Below are positions 1-9,325 of a stretch of 64,000 nt of DNA, one piece after another. Positions within the stretch are counted from its first letter, which is position 1; the number at the start of each line of letters is the position of its first letter. The stretch comes from Streptomyces sp. NBC_00448 (GTDB lineage Bacteria > Actinomycetota > Actinomycetes > Streptomycetales > Streptomycetaceae): contig NZ_CP107913.1 of NCBI RefSeq assembly GCF_036014115.1, forward strand, positions 3,891,001-3,955,000, written 5' to 3'. The translations under genes and the position numbers were made by a program. A model generated the notes under the pieces. The model was given only the letters and a program-made list of their open reading frames with translations, searched no databases and was not told the origin of the DNA.

Positions 1-300
1 CTCGACCGCCTGATCGGTGACCGCCAGGTCGATCTTCACACCGGACAGCGACAGCGGGTGACACAGCGGGATGAGGTCAGGCGTGCGCTTGGCGCCCATG
101 ATGCCGGCGACCCGCGCGACCGCGAGCGCGTCGCCCTTGGGCAGGCCGTCGGCGCGTAGGAGTTCGACGACACGGGGAGCCACCAGGACGCGCCCGGTGG
201 CACGCGCGGTACGTGCGGTGACGTCCTTCGCGGAGACGTCGACCATGCGGGCTGCGCCTGCCTCGTCTACGTGGGTGAGGTGCTGCTGCGCGCTGCTCAT
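1..300 (-). CDS. moaC: MoaC, cyclic pyranopterin monophosphate synthase (3' end cut by window edge)
   Basis: The product acts in the second half of the first step of molybdenum cofactor synthesis, turning the MoaA product into cyclic pyranopterin monophosphate in the cytosol. The N-terminal 100 residues are present. They carry the family signatures MVDVSAKDVTART and GIMGAKRTPDLIPLCHPL, the latter a strongly conserved MoaC stretch. The ATG at 298-300 is preceded by GGGAGA at a normal distance. The gene lies 88 bp downstream of moeA on the same strand, so moaC, moeA and galU are probably co-transcribed. The C-terminus lies outside the window. Confidence 0.93.
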   Translation of the reverse strand, partial: MSSAQQHLTHVDEAGAARMVDVSAKDVTARTARATGRVLVAPRVVELLRADGLPKGDALAVARVAGIMGAKRTPDLIPLCHPLSLSGVKIDLAVTDQAVE

Positions 301-388
301 CGTTCTCCCGGTGCGGTCGCTTGGGCAGACACCGTACCGGCCTGCGACCGGGCGTGGCGCGCTGGCCCGCGAGCCGGGATGCCGGGTG

Positions 389-1711
389 CTAGTCCAGCAC
401 GACCACGTCGACTTCGCTGCCCGCGGAGAGCGAGGTGACGGCCTCCGGTACGACGATCAGTGAATCAGCGTGCGCAAGGGCCTTGACCAGGTGGGAAGCG
501 GCGCCACCCACAGGGGTGACGGTACGGGACCGCTTGTCGTACTGCGCGCGCAGGAACTGCCGCCTGCCGTCCGGCGAATCCTCGATCGCGGTGGTGCACG
601 CGGCTTGTACGACCCGCCGATGCACGTCACCCGCGCCCATGAGTGTGCGGATGACCGGTCGTACGAACATCTCGAACGACACATACGCGCTCACCGGGTT
701 GCCCGGCAACGCCAGCAGCGGTGTGTGCTCGGGGCCGATCCGCCCGAAGCCCTGCGGCTTGCCCGGCTGCATCGCGAGTGTGCGGAAGTCGACATACCCG
801 GCGGCCTCCTCCGCGTCCTCGCCGAACGATCCGCCCAGTGACGACAGCGCCTCCTTGACGACGTCGTAGGCACCGACGCTGACTCCCCCGCTGGTGACGA
901 TGATGTCCGCGCGGATGAGCTGGTCCTCGATGGTGGCGCGCAGCGTCTCGACCTCGTCGGCGACCGCGCCGACCCGGTACGCGATGGCGCCGGCGGCCTT
1001 GGCCGCGGCGGTGAGGGCGAAGCTGTTGGAGTCGTGGATACGGCCCGGGCCCAGTTCCTCACCTGGCTGGGCCAATTCGCTGCCGGTGGAGACGACCACG
1101 ACCCGGGGGCGCGGTCGGACGGTGACCGTACCGCGGCCGATCGCGGCCAGCAGTCCGATCTGGGGCGCGCCGAGCACGGTGCCCGCGGCGAGTGCCAACT
1201 CGCCCGCGGTGACATCACTGCCGCGGGCCCGTACGAACTGCCCGGTCTCCGGAGCCTTGTGCACGCGCACCTCACCGCCGGCGCCCCCGGGGTCGTCACC
1301 GAAGGACGCCATGGAGCGGGCCGGCCCACCGCCTGTGCCACCGTCGGTCCACTCGACGGGGACGACGGCCTCGGCGCCGGGGGGAAGCGGGGCTCCGGTC
1401 ATGATGCGGGCGGCCTGACCGGGCCTCACGGTGGGTGGCTCGCTGCTGCCGGCGGCGATGTCGCCGATCACGTCGAGTACGGCGGGGTGGTCGGTGGTCG
1501 CGGCCTTGGTGTCGGCGACCCGGACGGCGTAACCGTCCATGGAGCTGTTCGGGAACGGTGGCAGGGAGGTCGGCACCGTGACGTCCTCGACCAGTACGCA
1601 CCCTTGGGCGTCGAGGAGTTGCAGGTCGATCGGGTCCAGAGGGGAGAGCTGCCCCAGGATGTTGTCCAGGTGTTCGGTGACGGACCACAAACGATCGACG
1701 TCGTGACTCAC
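389..1711 (-). CDS. moeA: MoeA/Glp-type molybdopterin molybdenumtransferase
   Basis: This 440-residue protein inserts molybdate into adenylylated molybdopterin, the last common step of molybdenum cofactor assembly. The family motif NSSMDGYAVR is at residues 55-64. A MoCF-binding domain follows at about 200-350, with the STGSEL and TSGGVSVGAYD motifs, and then the C-terminal beta-barrel domain IV. The length is normal for MoeA. The ATG overlaps the galU stop by 4 bp (ATGA), so translation is probably coupled. It sits between galU and moaC, a common Streptomyces arrangement. Confidence 0.95.
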   Translation of the reverse strand: MSHDVDRLWSVTEHLDNILGQLSPLDPIDLQLLDAQGCVLVEDVTVPTSLPPFPNSSMDGYAVRVADTKAATTDHPAVLDVIGDIAAGSSEPPTVRPGQAARIMTGAPLPPGAEAVVPVEWTDGGTGGGPARSMASFGDDPGGAGGEVRVHKAPETGQFVRARGSDVTAGELALAAGTVLGAPQIGLLAAIGRGTVTVRPRPRVVVVSTGSELAQPGEELGPGRIHDSNSFALTAAAKAAGAIAYRVGAVADEVETLRATIEDQLIRADIIVTSGGVSVGAYDVVKEALSSLGGSFGEDAEEAAGYVDFRTLAMQPGKPQGFGRIGPEHTPLLALPGNPVSAYVSFEMFVRPVIRTLMGAGDVHRRVVQAACTTAIEDSPDGRRQFLRAQYDKRSRTVTPVGGAASHLVKALAHADSLIVVPEAVTSLSAGSEVDVVVLD

Positions 1712-2616
1712 TCTTGCATCTCCTCATTGACGTACGAACGCAGCCAGGTCCTGAAATCGGGCCCCAGGTCTTCACGTTCGCATGCCAGTCGGACAATCGC
1801 ACGCAGGTAGTCGCCGCGGTCGCCGGTGTCGTAGCGGCGCCCGGTGAAGACGACGCCGTGGACAGGGCCGCCGTCAGTCTCCTGGTGGGCCAACTCGCGC
1901 AGGGCGTCGGTGAGCTGGATCTCACCGCCTTGGCCCGGCTGGGTCTTCTTGAGCACCTCGAAGACCCCGGGGTCGAGCACGTAGCGTCCGATGACGGCGT
2001 AGAAGGAAGGCGCCTGTGAGGTCTCGGGCTTCTCGACCAGGTCGGTGACACGCACGACATCGGAGTAAGTAGTGGGCACTATGGCGGCCGACCCGTACAG
2101 ATGGATGCTGGCCGGCTCGACCTCCATGAGCGCCACGACGCTCCCCCCGTACTCCTCCTGGACGGCGATCATCCGCGACAGCAGCGGGTCGCGCGGGTCG
2201 ATGAGGTCGTCGCCGAGCAGTACCGCGAACGGCTGGTCACCGACGTGCGGTTCGGCGCACAACACGGCGTGCCCCAGGCCCTTGGGGTCGCCCTGGCGCA
2301 CGTAGTGCATGGTGGCGAGGTCACTCGACTCGCGAACCTTGGCGAGCCGGGACTCGTCACCCTTGCGGCGGAGGGCTTCCTCAAGCTCGTAGTTGCGGTC
2401 GAAATGGTCCTCCAGCGGTCGCTTGTTGCGTCCGGTGACCATCAGCACATCCGACAACTGCGCCGCGACCGCTTCCTCGACCACGTACTGGATCGCCGGC
2501 TTGTCGACCACCGGCAGCATCTCCTTGGGAGTGGCCTTGGTGGCCGGCAGGAACCTGGTGCCCAGCCCCGCCGCCGGGATGACAGCCTTGGAGATCCGTG
2601 TACGTGTACTCGTCAT
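1708..2616 (-). CDS. galU: UTP-glucose-1-phosphate uridylyltransferase
   Basis: The enzyme makes UDP-glucose from UTP and glucose-1-phosphate for cell-envelope and trehalose/polysaccharide synthesis. The nucleotidyltransferase signature AAGLGTRFLPATKATPKEM is near the N-terminus, followed by VVDKPAIQYVVEEA and LLGDDLI, which are typical of bacterial GalU. From the ATG at 2616 it is 302 residues. An upstream in-frame ATG at 2628 would add four residues. The downstream start is preferred because a TATGGT -10 element ends exactly 7 nt before it, which suggests a leaderless mRNA. It is the first gene of galU-moeA-moaC. Confidence 0.93.
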   Translation of the reverse strand: MTSTRTRISKAVIPAAGLGTRFLPATKATPKEMLPVVDKPAIQYVVEEAVAAQLSDVLMVTGRNKRPLEDHFDRNYELEEALRRKGDESRLAKVRESSDLATMHYVRQGDPKGLGHAVLCAEPHVGDQPFAVLLGDDLIDPRDPLLSRMIAVQEEYGGSVVALMEVEPASIHLYGSAAIVPTTYSDVVRVTDLVEKPETSQAPSFYAVIGRYVLDPGVFEVLKKTQPGQGGEIQLTDALRELAHQETDGGPVHGVVFTGRRYDTGDRGDYLRAIVRLACEREDLGPDFRTWLRSYVNEEMQE

Positions 2617-2623
2617 GCCGTGC

Positions 2624-2629
2624 ACCATA
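2624..2629 (-). promoter_or_regulatory. -10 element for leaderless galU transcript
   Basis: The minus strand reads TATGGT, then 7 nt (GCACGGC), then the galU ATG at 2616. This spacing puts the transcription start at or next to the initiation codon. No Shine-Dalgarno sequence is present. It matches the pattern seen ahead of several other genes in this window. Confidence 0.5.
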
Positions 2630-2697
2630 GCGGCGAAGAATGTGGAGAAGATGAAGAACGGGTGGATTATGGCTTATACACAATGCTTGGGCATGGT

Positions 2698-3312
2698 ATG
2701 AGCGGGGTTCGAACGCGCAAGGCCGAGTTGCGGGTACAGCTCCTGGAGGCCAGGCGCGCGTTGACCGCGGATGAACGCCAGGCGGCGAGCGCGGCGCTGG
2801 TGCAGAGGGTACGTGACTGGGCGCCGCTGGCAAGGGCCGGGACGGTGGCCGCCTACGCGTCCATGGGCACTGAGCCTGGAACGCATGATCTGATCGACGC
2901 CCTGCACGCCGACGGCACGCGCGTACTGCTTCCGGTGCTTCAGGCCGACAACGACCTCGACTGGGCCGGCTACGACGGCCCTGGCAGCCTTGAACGTACC
3001 TCCCGCGGCCTCCTGGAGCCCACCGGCGAGCGCCTGGGACCACAGGCGGTCACCGATGCGAGCGCGGTGCTGCTGCCCGGGCTCGCCGTCGACCGCCACG
3101 GTGTGCGCCTGGGCCGCGGCGGCGGCTCCTACGACCGGGTGCTGGAGCGCCTGTCCGCGGCCGGGACGCATCCCGCGCTCGCGGTGCTCCTGTACGCGCA
3201 CGAGGTGGTCGACACGGTTCCGCGTGAACCGCACGACCACCTCGTCGACGCCGCCGTCACTCCCGAGGGTGTGCGCCCCTTCCGTCACCCCGGCGGCACA
3301 GCTACGGGGTGA
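2698..3312 (+). CDS. 5-formyltetrahydrofolate cyclo-ligase
   Basis: The 204-residue protein belongs to the YgfA/MTHFS family, which converts 5-formyl-THF to 5,10-methenyl-THF using ATP in the cytosolic folate pool. N-terminal RKAELRVQLLEARRAL is the family's phosphate-binding start. LLPGLAVDRHGVRLGRGGGSYDR is split here as VDRHGVRLGRGGGSYDR, the diagnostic C-terminal motif. An in-frame ATG at 2683 would add five residues. 2698 is kept because the alignment-like N-terminus begins there, but neither start has a clear ribosome site. It diverges from galU and overlaps the 3' end of the convergent acylase gene by 11 bp. Confidence 0.9.
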   Translation: MSGVRTRKAELRVQLLEARRALTADERQAASAALVQRVRDWAPLARAGTVAAYASMGTEPGTHDLIDALHADGTRVLLPVLQADNDLDWAGYDGPGSLERTSRGLLEPTGERLGPQAVTDASAVLLPGLAVDRHGVRLGRGGGSYDRVLERLSAAGTHPALAVLLYAHEVVDTVPREPHDHLVDAAVTPEGVRPFRHPGGTATG

Positions 3313-6043
3313 GCGCCATCTTCGCCTTTGTCGCCTTGTCGACGCGCTTGTCGGAGAAGTACCAGGGCAGGAGCTTCCCCGCGGCCCACAGGCTCGTCTG
3401 GTCGGTGTAGTGAGCGTTGTAGGCGTGTCCTGAGGCGCCAGTGAGGTTGATCCAGCGGGACTTGTCGAAGTCCTGGAGGTTGACGATCATCCGCATGGAG
3501 GGCACCCACTCGACGTCGTACCCGCCGGCCGCGTTCCAGCCGGTGGCGTCGACGGCCGCCTCGCCACCGCTGAGCTGCCAGGGGCCGCGGTTGAGCATCC
3601 ACTTCAGGACACCGGGGCCGTCGGTGCCCAGCGTCTGGTTCTTCAGGTCCAGCTTGTGGAGCCGGCCCCAGCTCCAGGTGTCTATGTCCTTGCCGAGCTT
3701 TGCGGTCAGTTCGTAGCGAGCGTCCTTCATGGCCTGCTCGAGCAGCTGGTCGCGGTCACTGTGGTGGGCCGCGTTCTGGTCGACGCCGAAGAACGCGGTC
3801 GTGGACATCGTCCACCACTGGCTGTCGGGCTGCTGGAGGATGTTGCGGACCACCTCGAACCAGCGGTCGCCGCCGTCGGGCTGCGCCTCGTCGGCGTCCC
3901 GCTCGCCGCACTCCTCGATCGTCTTGGGCTTGCCGTCGAGGTCGTCGACCGGACCGGTCTCCCCCACGGGCGGCACCCTCAGACACTGGCCCTTGGGACG
4001 TAGCTCCTTGGGCAGCTTGTTGCCGAACGCCAGCTTCAGGACGTTCCGCCACACCGCGTTGAAATAGGCGGCCGCCGCCGAGTCCGAATCCTGGTTGTAG
4101 TCCCATCCTTCGAGCAGCTTTTGTGCGTCGCGCACATAACTGCCCTTGTCATTCTTGATGTTGATCTTCAACAGGTACGGCACGAGCAGTTTGGCGATCT
4201 CGCTGCTGTCGTCGTTCTGCATGGACTGCATGTCGTCCATGGAGATCTTGCCGCCGTCCTTGATCTTGGACGCGATGAGGTCGTTGATGCGCTGACTGCG
4301 GGTGCCGTAGTCCCAGTCGTTCGTCAGCAGGTACGGGTACTTGCTCTGGTCGATGACGGCCTGGTTCGCGGTGACGATGTAGCCGCTCGGCGGGTTGTAC
4401 TCGTACGGCATCGACTTGAAGGGGATGTACTTCTTCCAGTCGTAGTGCGAGTCCCAGCCGGGTACGGGATAGGTGCCGTCGTCGCCCGTGGCGCGGATCG
4501 GGACCTTGCCTGGCGCCTGGTAGCCGATGTTGCCCTTGGTGTCGGCGTAGATGAGGTTCTGCGACGGCACGGCGAAGTCCGCAGCCGCCGCGCGGAACTG
4601 GGTGAAGTCCGTCGCCCTGTCGAGCTCGAAGACGGCGTCCATGGTCTTCGATGGCTGCAGCGCGGTCCAGTTCAGAGCGACCGCGTAACCGCCGTTGACG
4701 CCCCCTGGCGGATCGGTGACGGGCGCGGTCTCTCCGACGGTGCGCAGTTCGTCGCTACGGTCGGAGATCACCGGTCCGTTGTTCGTCTCGCGGACGGTGA
4801 TCGTACGGGGCTTGCCGCCGGCGACCTTGATCGTCTCGCGCCTGGTCGTGAACGGCACCTGCTTGCCGTCGCGCAGGTACGTCTTCGCGGTGACCTTCTC
4901 CAGGTAGAGGTCGGTCACATCGGCACCCAGGTTGGTCATACCCCAGGCAATATCCTGGTTGTGGCCGATGATCACACCGGGCATGCCGGAGAAGGTGAAT
5001 CCCGTGACGTCGTAGGGACACGACTTGCTCACCGTGCGGCAGTGCAGACCCATCTGGTACCAGACGGAGGGCAACTGCGGCGCGAGGTGCGGATCGTTGG
5101 CGAGCAGCGGCTTGCCCGTTGTCGTGTACTGACCGGACACCACCCAGGAGTTCGATCCGATGCCGCTGCCGGTCGGACCGAGCAGCGTGGGCATCTGGTC
5201 GATGATCTGAGAAATCCCGGCAAGCTGGGTGTCAACGGTGCTGCTGAGACCCTGCGGGTCGCTCGAGCCGGCGTTGCTCTGCGAGTCGGCCGAACCCGCA
5301 GGCTTGTACACCTTGGTGGTCGGGTCGACCGTACCCGCCTCGACGATCGGCTGATTGCGACTGTAGGGGTAGTCGGGATAGAGCTGCTTGATCTGCGCCT
5401 GGCTGAGTCGACTCGTCATCAAGGTGCGGTCGATCTCGTCCTGCATGTTGTCGCGCAGGTCCCACGCCATGGCCTTCAGCCATGCGACCGAGTCGACGGG
5501 CGTCCAGGGCTCCGGCTTGTAGTTGTTGCTCAAGGACAACGCGGCGTACTCCACCGACAGCGAGGCACCGCTGTGGTCCTTCAGGTACGCGTTGACGCCG
5601 TCGGTGTACGCGCGCAGGTACTCCTTCGTGGAGGAGTCGAGCTCGGTGTCGTACTCCGTCTGCGCGATGCCGTGCCAGTTCAGAGTGCGCAGGAAGGCGT
5701 CGGTCTCGACCTCGCTCTTGCCGAACATCTCCGACAGCCGCCCGGAGGTGAGGTGACGGCGCACGTCCATCTCGTAGAAGCGGTCCTGCGCCTGGACGTA
5801 GCCCTGGGCGCGGAAGAGGTCGTCGGGGGTGTCGGCGTAGATCTGCGGGATGCCGTTGGCATCCCGGTCGACGTCGACCGGCGCGGACAGGCCCTTGAGC
5901 TTCAAGGAGCCCGACGTCTGCGGGAAGGAGGCGCGCACCGTGCTGACGCTCCAGTACGACCCGTAGCCGAGGCCCGCCACGAGCAGGAGCACGACCGCAA
6001 TCACGATGAGGCGTAGGCGGCGGGACTTCTTCCGTGCGGGCAT
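3302..6043 (-). CDS. Penicillin acylase family N-terminal nucleophile hydrolase
   Basis: The 913-residue precursor belongs to the Ntn-hydrolase penicillin/acyl-homoserine-lactone acylase family, whose members cut amide bonds outside the membrane after autocatalytic processing into alpha and beta chains. A basic start (MPARKKSRRLR) and one hydrophobic helix at about residues 11-28 suggest a signal anchor. The predicted beta-chain nucleophile is Ser297 in GSNSWVVSG, followed by the family's LLANDPHL. The ATG at 6043 is preceded by AAGGAC; longer upstream reading frames have no ribosome site. The substrate cannot be told from sequence: beta-lactam, acyl-homoserine lactone and lipid amides are all possible. 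Confidence 0.93.
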   Translation of the reverse strand: MPARKKSRRLRLIVIAVVLLLVAGLGYGSYWSVSTVRASFPQTSGSLKLKGLSAPVDVDRDANGIPQIYADTPDDLFRAQGYVQAQDRFYEMDVRRHLTSGRLSEMFGKSEVETDAFLRTLNWHGIAQTEYDTELDSSTKEYLRAYTDGVNAYLKDHSGASLSVEYAALSLSNNYKPEPWTPVDSVAWLKAMAWDLRDNMQDEIDRTLMTSRLSQAQIKQLYPDYPYSRNQPIVEAGTVDPTTKVYKPAGSADSQSNAGSSDPQGLSSTVDTQLAGISQIIDQMPTLLGPTGSGIGSNSWVVSGQYTTTGKPLLANDPHLAPQLPSVWYQMGLHCRTVSKSCPYDVTGFTFSGMPGVIIGHNQDIAWGMTNLGADVTDLYLEKVTAKTYLRDGKQVPFTTRRETIKVAGGKPRTITVRETNNGPVISDRSDELRTVGETAPVTDPPGGVNGGYAVALNWTALQPSKTMDAVFELDRATDFTQFRAAAADFAVPSQNLIYADTKGNIGYQAPGKVPIRATGDDGTYPVPGWDSHYDWKKYIPFKSMPYEYNPPSGYIVTANQAVIDQSKYPYLLTNDWDYGTRSQRINDLIASKIKDGGKISMDDMQSMQNDDSSEIAKLLVPYLLKINIKNDKGSYVRDAQKLLEGWDYNQDSDSAAAAYFNAVWRNVLKLAFGNKLPKELRPKGQCLRVPPVGETGPVDDLDGKPKTIEECGERDADEAQPDGGDRWFEVVRNILQQPDSQWWTMSTTAFFGVDQNAAHHSDRDQLLEQAMKDARYELTAKLGKDIDTWSWGRLHKLDLKNQTLGTDGPGVLKWMLNRGPWQLSGGEAAVDATGWNAAGGYDVEWVPSMRMIVNLQDFDKSRWINLTGASGHAYNAHYTDQTSLWAAGKLLPWYFSDKRVDKATKAKMALTP

Positions 6044-6222
6044 CGCTGTCCTTCGAGGGGCAGGGTGGACCGGATGATCAAGTGCTGATTGTGCAAGGGC
6101 AACCATAGGCGTACGGCTTGTGGCCGGGAGACGCGGCGTCCAGGTGACCATGCAGTGGACCGAGGAACGTCAAGGGAGGGTAAATTGTTAGGTAAGGCAA
6201 TGAAGTTGAAAGGATCGGGCCC

Positions 6223-7716
6223 CTGACTGTCCACCACCTGAACGAGATCCTGCTGATCGGCGCCTCGGTCCTCCTGGTCGCTGTGGTCGCCGTGCGGCTC
6301 GCCTCACGCAGCGGGCTTCCGACGCTCCTCATCTACCTCGGCATCGGCGTGATTATCGGACAGGACGGCCTGTTCGGCTTCACCTTTGACGATGTTCAGC
6401 TCACCCAAGTGCTGGGCTACGCGGCGCTGGTGGTGATCCTCGCCGAGGGCGGCCTCGGCACGAAGTGGCACGAGATCAAACCCGTGGTTCCGGCGGCCGC
6501 CGTCCTGGCCACCGTCGGCCTGCTGGCGAGCGTGTTCATCACCGCCGGCGCAGCACACTACCTGGTCGGCCTCGGCTGGCGTCAGGCGCTGATCATCGGC
6601 GCGGTGGTGTCGTCGACGGACGCCGCCGCCGTGTTCTCGGTGCTGCGGAACATCTCGCTCCCCAACCGGGTGACCGGCGTCCTGGAGGCCGAGTCGGGGT
6701 TCAACGACGCCCCGGTGGTGATCCTCGTGGTGGCGTTCTCCGCGGCCGGACCCATCGACCACTGGTACCAACTGCTCGGCGAGATTGCGCTGGAACTGGT
6801 GATCGGCGCCGCCATCGGCCTCACGGTGGGCTGGTTCGGCGCGTACGCCCTCAAGCACGTCGCTCTGCCCGCGTCCGGCCTGTACCCGATCGCCGTCATG
6901 GCCATCGCGGTGGCCGCCTACGCGGCCGGCGCCATGGCGCACGGCTCCGGCTTCCTGGCCGTCTACCTTGCCTCGCTCATCCTGGGCAACGCCAAGCTGC
7001 CGCACCGCCCCGCGACCCGCGGCTTCGCAGAAGGGCTGGGGTGGATCGCACAGATCGGTTTGTTCGTGCTACTCGGGCTCCTGGTGACTCCGCACGAGCT
7101 GGGCGACGACATAGTGCCCGCCATCGTCATCGGGCTCTTCCTGACGCTGGTCGCCCGCCCCGCGTCGGTCGTCGTCAGCCTGGTGCCGTTCCGCGTCCCA
7201 TGGCGCGACCAGGCGCTGATGTCGTGGGCTGGCCTGAGGGGGGCGGTGCCCATCGTCCTGGCGACCATCCCCATGGTCGCCGATGTCACGGACAGCAAAC
7301 GGATCTTCAACATCGTCTTCGTCCTTGTGATCATCTACACCTTGGTGCAGGGACCGACGCTGCCCTGGATGGCACGGCACTTGCACCTGGGCGACGTCGA
7401 CGGCGCCGGGACCGCCGACCTGGGCATCGAGTCCGCGCCCCTGGAACGGCTGCAAGGGCACCTGCTTTCCGTCGCGATCCCGGGCGGCTCCAAGATGCAC
7501 GGCGTCGAGGTCGGCGAGCTGCGACTGCCGCAGGGCGCTGCTGTGACGCTCGTGGTGCGCGACGGCAAGAGCTTCGTGCCGCTGCCGGCGACGATGCTGC
7601 GCAGGGGGGACGAGCTACTCGTCGTGACCACCGATCCGGTACGTGACGCCACGGAGGACAGGCTTCGTGCCGTCGGGCGCGGCGGCAAGCTGGCGGGCTG
7701 GCTGAGCGGCGGCTGA
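6223..7716 (+). CDS. CPA1-type potassium/proton antiporter with C-terminal RCK_C (TrkA-C) domain, CTG start
   Basis: This is a cation/proton antiporter of the inner membrane, similar in build to CvrA/NhaP2. About 12 hydrophobic helices fill the first 390 residues, with conserved SSTDAAAVF and ESGFNDAPV in the ion path. They are followed by a cytosolic TrkA-C-like domain (about 410-480) that in relatives senses nucleotides. The first ATG/GTG, at GTG 6283, would remove half of the first helix. The frame stays open upstream to a CTG at 6223 (CTG ACT GTC CAC CAC CTG), 8 nt after AAAGGA, giving a complete first helix and 497 residues, so CTG is taken as the start. Ion specificity is inferred from the family. 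Confidence 0.85.
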   Translation: MTVHHLNEILLIGASVLLVAVVAVRLASRSGLPTLLIYLGIGVIIGQDGLFGFTFDDVQLTQVLGYAALVVILAEGGLGTKWHEIKPVVPAAAVLATVGLLASVFITAGAAHYLVGLGWRQALIIGAVVSSTDAAAVFSVLRNISLPNRVTGVLEAESGFNDAPVVILVVAFSAAGPIDHWYQLLGEIALELVIGAAIGLTVGWFGAYALKHVALPASGLYPIAVMAIAVAAYAAGAMAHGSGFLAVYLASLILGNAKLPHRPATRGFAEGLGWIAQIGLFVLLGLLVTPHELGDDIVPAIVIGLFLTLVARPASVVVSLVPFRVPWRDQALMSWAGLRGAVPIVLATIPMVADVTDSKRIFNIVFVLVIIYTLVQGPTLPWMARHLHLGDVDGAGTADLGIESAPLERLQGHLLSVAIPGGSKMHGVEVGELRLPQGAAVTLVVRDGKSFVPLPATMLRRGDELLVVTTDPVRDATEDRLRAVGRGGKLAGWLSGG

Positions 7717-7891
7717 TGGCTTCGGGTGGCGGACACGAGGTGAGGTTTACGTATGATGAGCCGGTATTAGTCGAGTACGACCCCTGCCTGACGCAGGACC
7801 GGCGCGGTGATCCGCGCTGAGCGGACGGTCCTCGGCGCGAGCGCGGCCAAAGGCACGTGTACGCGTCACCAGGCGGCAGAAAGTCCGGACC

Positions 7892-9259
7892 GTGGCATCC
7901 AAGGTGCCCACCTCTTCGCCTTCCCCCCTGCCCTCCTCGCCTCCCCGACCGGCGCCACAGGCGCCAGGTTCCACCGCCTCGGGCGCGCAGCCGGACGGAG
8001 AAGCTCGCAGCCCGGGGTATCGCAGCCTCCTGCGCACCCCCGGCGCCTGGGCGTTCGTCCTGCCCGGCCTCGCCGCGCGGCAACCGTTCGCGATGCTCAC
8101 CATCAGCATGGTGCTGCTGGTGAGGCACGCGACCGGTTCCTACGGGATGGCGGGTGCAGCGGCGGCCATCACGGGGGCGGCGAGTGCGCTGTGCGCGCCG
8201 CAGGGCGGCCGGCTCGCCGACCGCTACGGGCAGCGCGCGGTCCTGCTCCCGGGAGTTGTCCTGCACGCGCTGTCCGTCACGGCAGTGGTGGTGCTGGCCG
8301 TGTCCGGGGCACCGGCGTGGGCGCTCCTCTCGACGGCCGTGCCGGCGGGCGCCACCGTCCCTCAGGTCGGGCCCATGGTGCGGTCGCGCTGGGCTGTCGC
8401 GCTGGACGATCCGCTGTCGCCCCTCATGCAGACCGCCGCCGCCTTCGAGTCGGTGACCGACGAGCTCACCTTCGTGGTGGGTCCCGTCATCGCGACGGCT
8501 CTGTGCACAGCGGTCCACCCGGCGGCGGGGCTGGTCGCAGAAGCCGCGCTGACCCTCGTCGGCGGCATGCTCTTCGCGGCCCAACGACGATCCGAGCCGC
8601 ATCCGCACCAAGCGTCGGCAAGCGAGGGAAGGGCGCACGCCTCCGCCTTGTCGCTGCCGGGGGTGCGTGCCTTGGCCGTCGCGTTTCTGGGCGTCGGGGC
8701 AGTGTTCGGCGGCATGCAGGTGTCGCTCGCCGCGTTTACGCAGGAAGTCGGCAGGCCGGGGCTCAACGGCGTGCTCTACGGCACGTTCGCGGCCGGCAAC
8801 ATGGTGGCCGGTGCGGTCTACGGCGCCGTCTCCTGGCGCCATGCGCCCCGCACCCGGCTGCTCGCCGCCTATATGGGCCTCACGGTGGCCTGCGCGCCCC
8901 TGTGGGCCGCTCACTCCCTCGCCCTGTTGAGTGTGCTTCCGCTGATCGCAGGTCTGTTCATCGCCCCCACGATCGTGACCGGGTACTCGCTTGTCGACGC
9001 CCTGGTGCCGCGAACGGCCCGAACCGAGGCGTTCACGTGGCTGACCGGGGCCGTCGCGTTCGGGCAGGCGATAGCGGTGACGGTGGCAGGTCTGCTCACC
9101 GACGCGCGAGGCTCGTCGGCCGGTTTCATGGTGCCGCTGGTGGGCACATCGCTGGCACTGGTGGTGCTCGTCGGGCTCCGCGGCCGACTGGTGCCCGCTC
9201 CCTCGGGAGCGGGCGTGGCAGGTGGGATCGGTCACCGTCCGCCGGTCTCAGTGGACTGA
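7892..9259 (+). CDS. MFS transporter, 12 TM
   Basis: The 455-residue major facilitator carrier has a polar, Ser/Pro-rich N-terminal tail of about 45 residues and then roughly 12 hydrophobic helices. The GGRLADRYGQR loop between helices 2 and 3 is the MFS A-motif. SVTDELTFVVGPVIA in the middle of the protein is typical of a Streptomyces MFS subgroup with unknown substrate. The chosen start is GTG 7892. The gap to the antiporter upstream is 175 bp and no operon partner is evident. The substrate is not predictable. Confidence 0.9.
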   Translation: MASKVPTSSPSPLPSSPPRPAPQAPGSTASGAQPDGEARSPGYRSLLRTPGAWAFVLPGLAARQPFAMLTISMVLLVRHATGSYGMAGAAAAITGAASALCAPQGGRLADRYGQRAVLLPGVVLHALSVTAVVVLAVSGAPAWALLSTAVPAGATVPQVGPMVRSRWAVALDDPLSPLMQTAAAFESVTDELTFVVGPVIATALCTAVHPAAGLVAEAALTLVGGMLFAAQRRSEPHPHQASASEGRAHASALSLPGVRALAVAFLGVGAVFGGMQVSLAAFTQEVGRPGLNGVLYGTFAAGNMVAGAVYGAVSWRHAPRTRLLAAYMGLTVACAPLWAAHSLALLSVLPLIAGLFIAPTIVTGYSLVDALVPRTARTEAFTWLTGAVAFGQAIAVTVAGLLTDARGSSAGFMVPLVGTSLALVVLVGLRGRLVPAPSGAGVAGGIGHRPPVSVD

Positions 9260-9289
9260 CGGCGGGAAATACTGCACTATTGAGCGTCG

Positions 9290-9316
9290 TTAGCACTCAA
9301 CAAGTGAGAGTGCCAG
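9290..9316 (+). promoter_or_regulatory. CIRCE-type inverted repeat (HrcA operator) ahead of fmdB
   Basis: The sequence is TTAGCACTC, nine bases, GAGTGCCAG. The CIRCE consensus is TTAGCACTC-N9-GAGTGCTAA, so the left arm matches 9/9, the spacer is exactly 9, and the right arm matches 7/9. It ends 9 bp before the fmdB start codon and runs into its ribosome site (AGGAGGAG). HrcA binding is inferred from the match. Confidence 0.8.
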
Positions 9317-9325
9317 GAGGAGCAA

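Noticed and set aside
4121..6016. Long plus-strand frame opposite the penicillin acylase gene
   Set aside because: It is a typical high-GC antisense shadow, with Val/Arg/Asp-rich text and no start signal.
6044..6222. c-di-AMP or other riboswitch ahead of the antiporter
   Set aside because: No conserved ydaO-type elements could be recognised in the short AT-richer gap.
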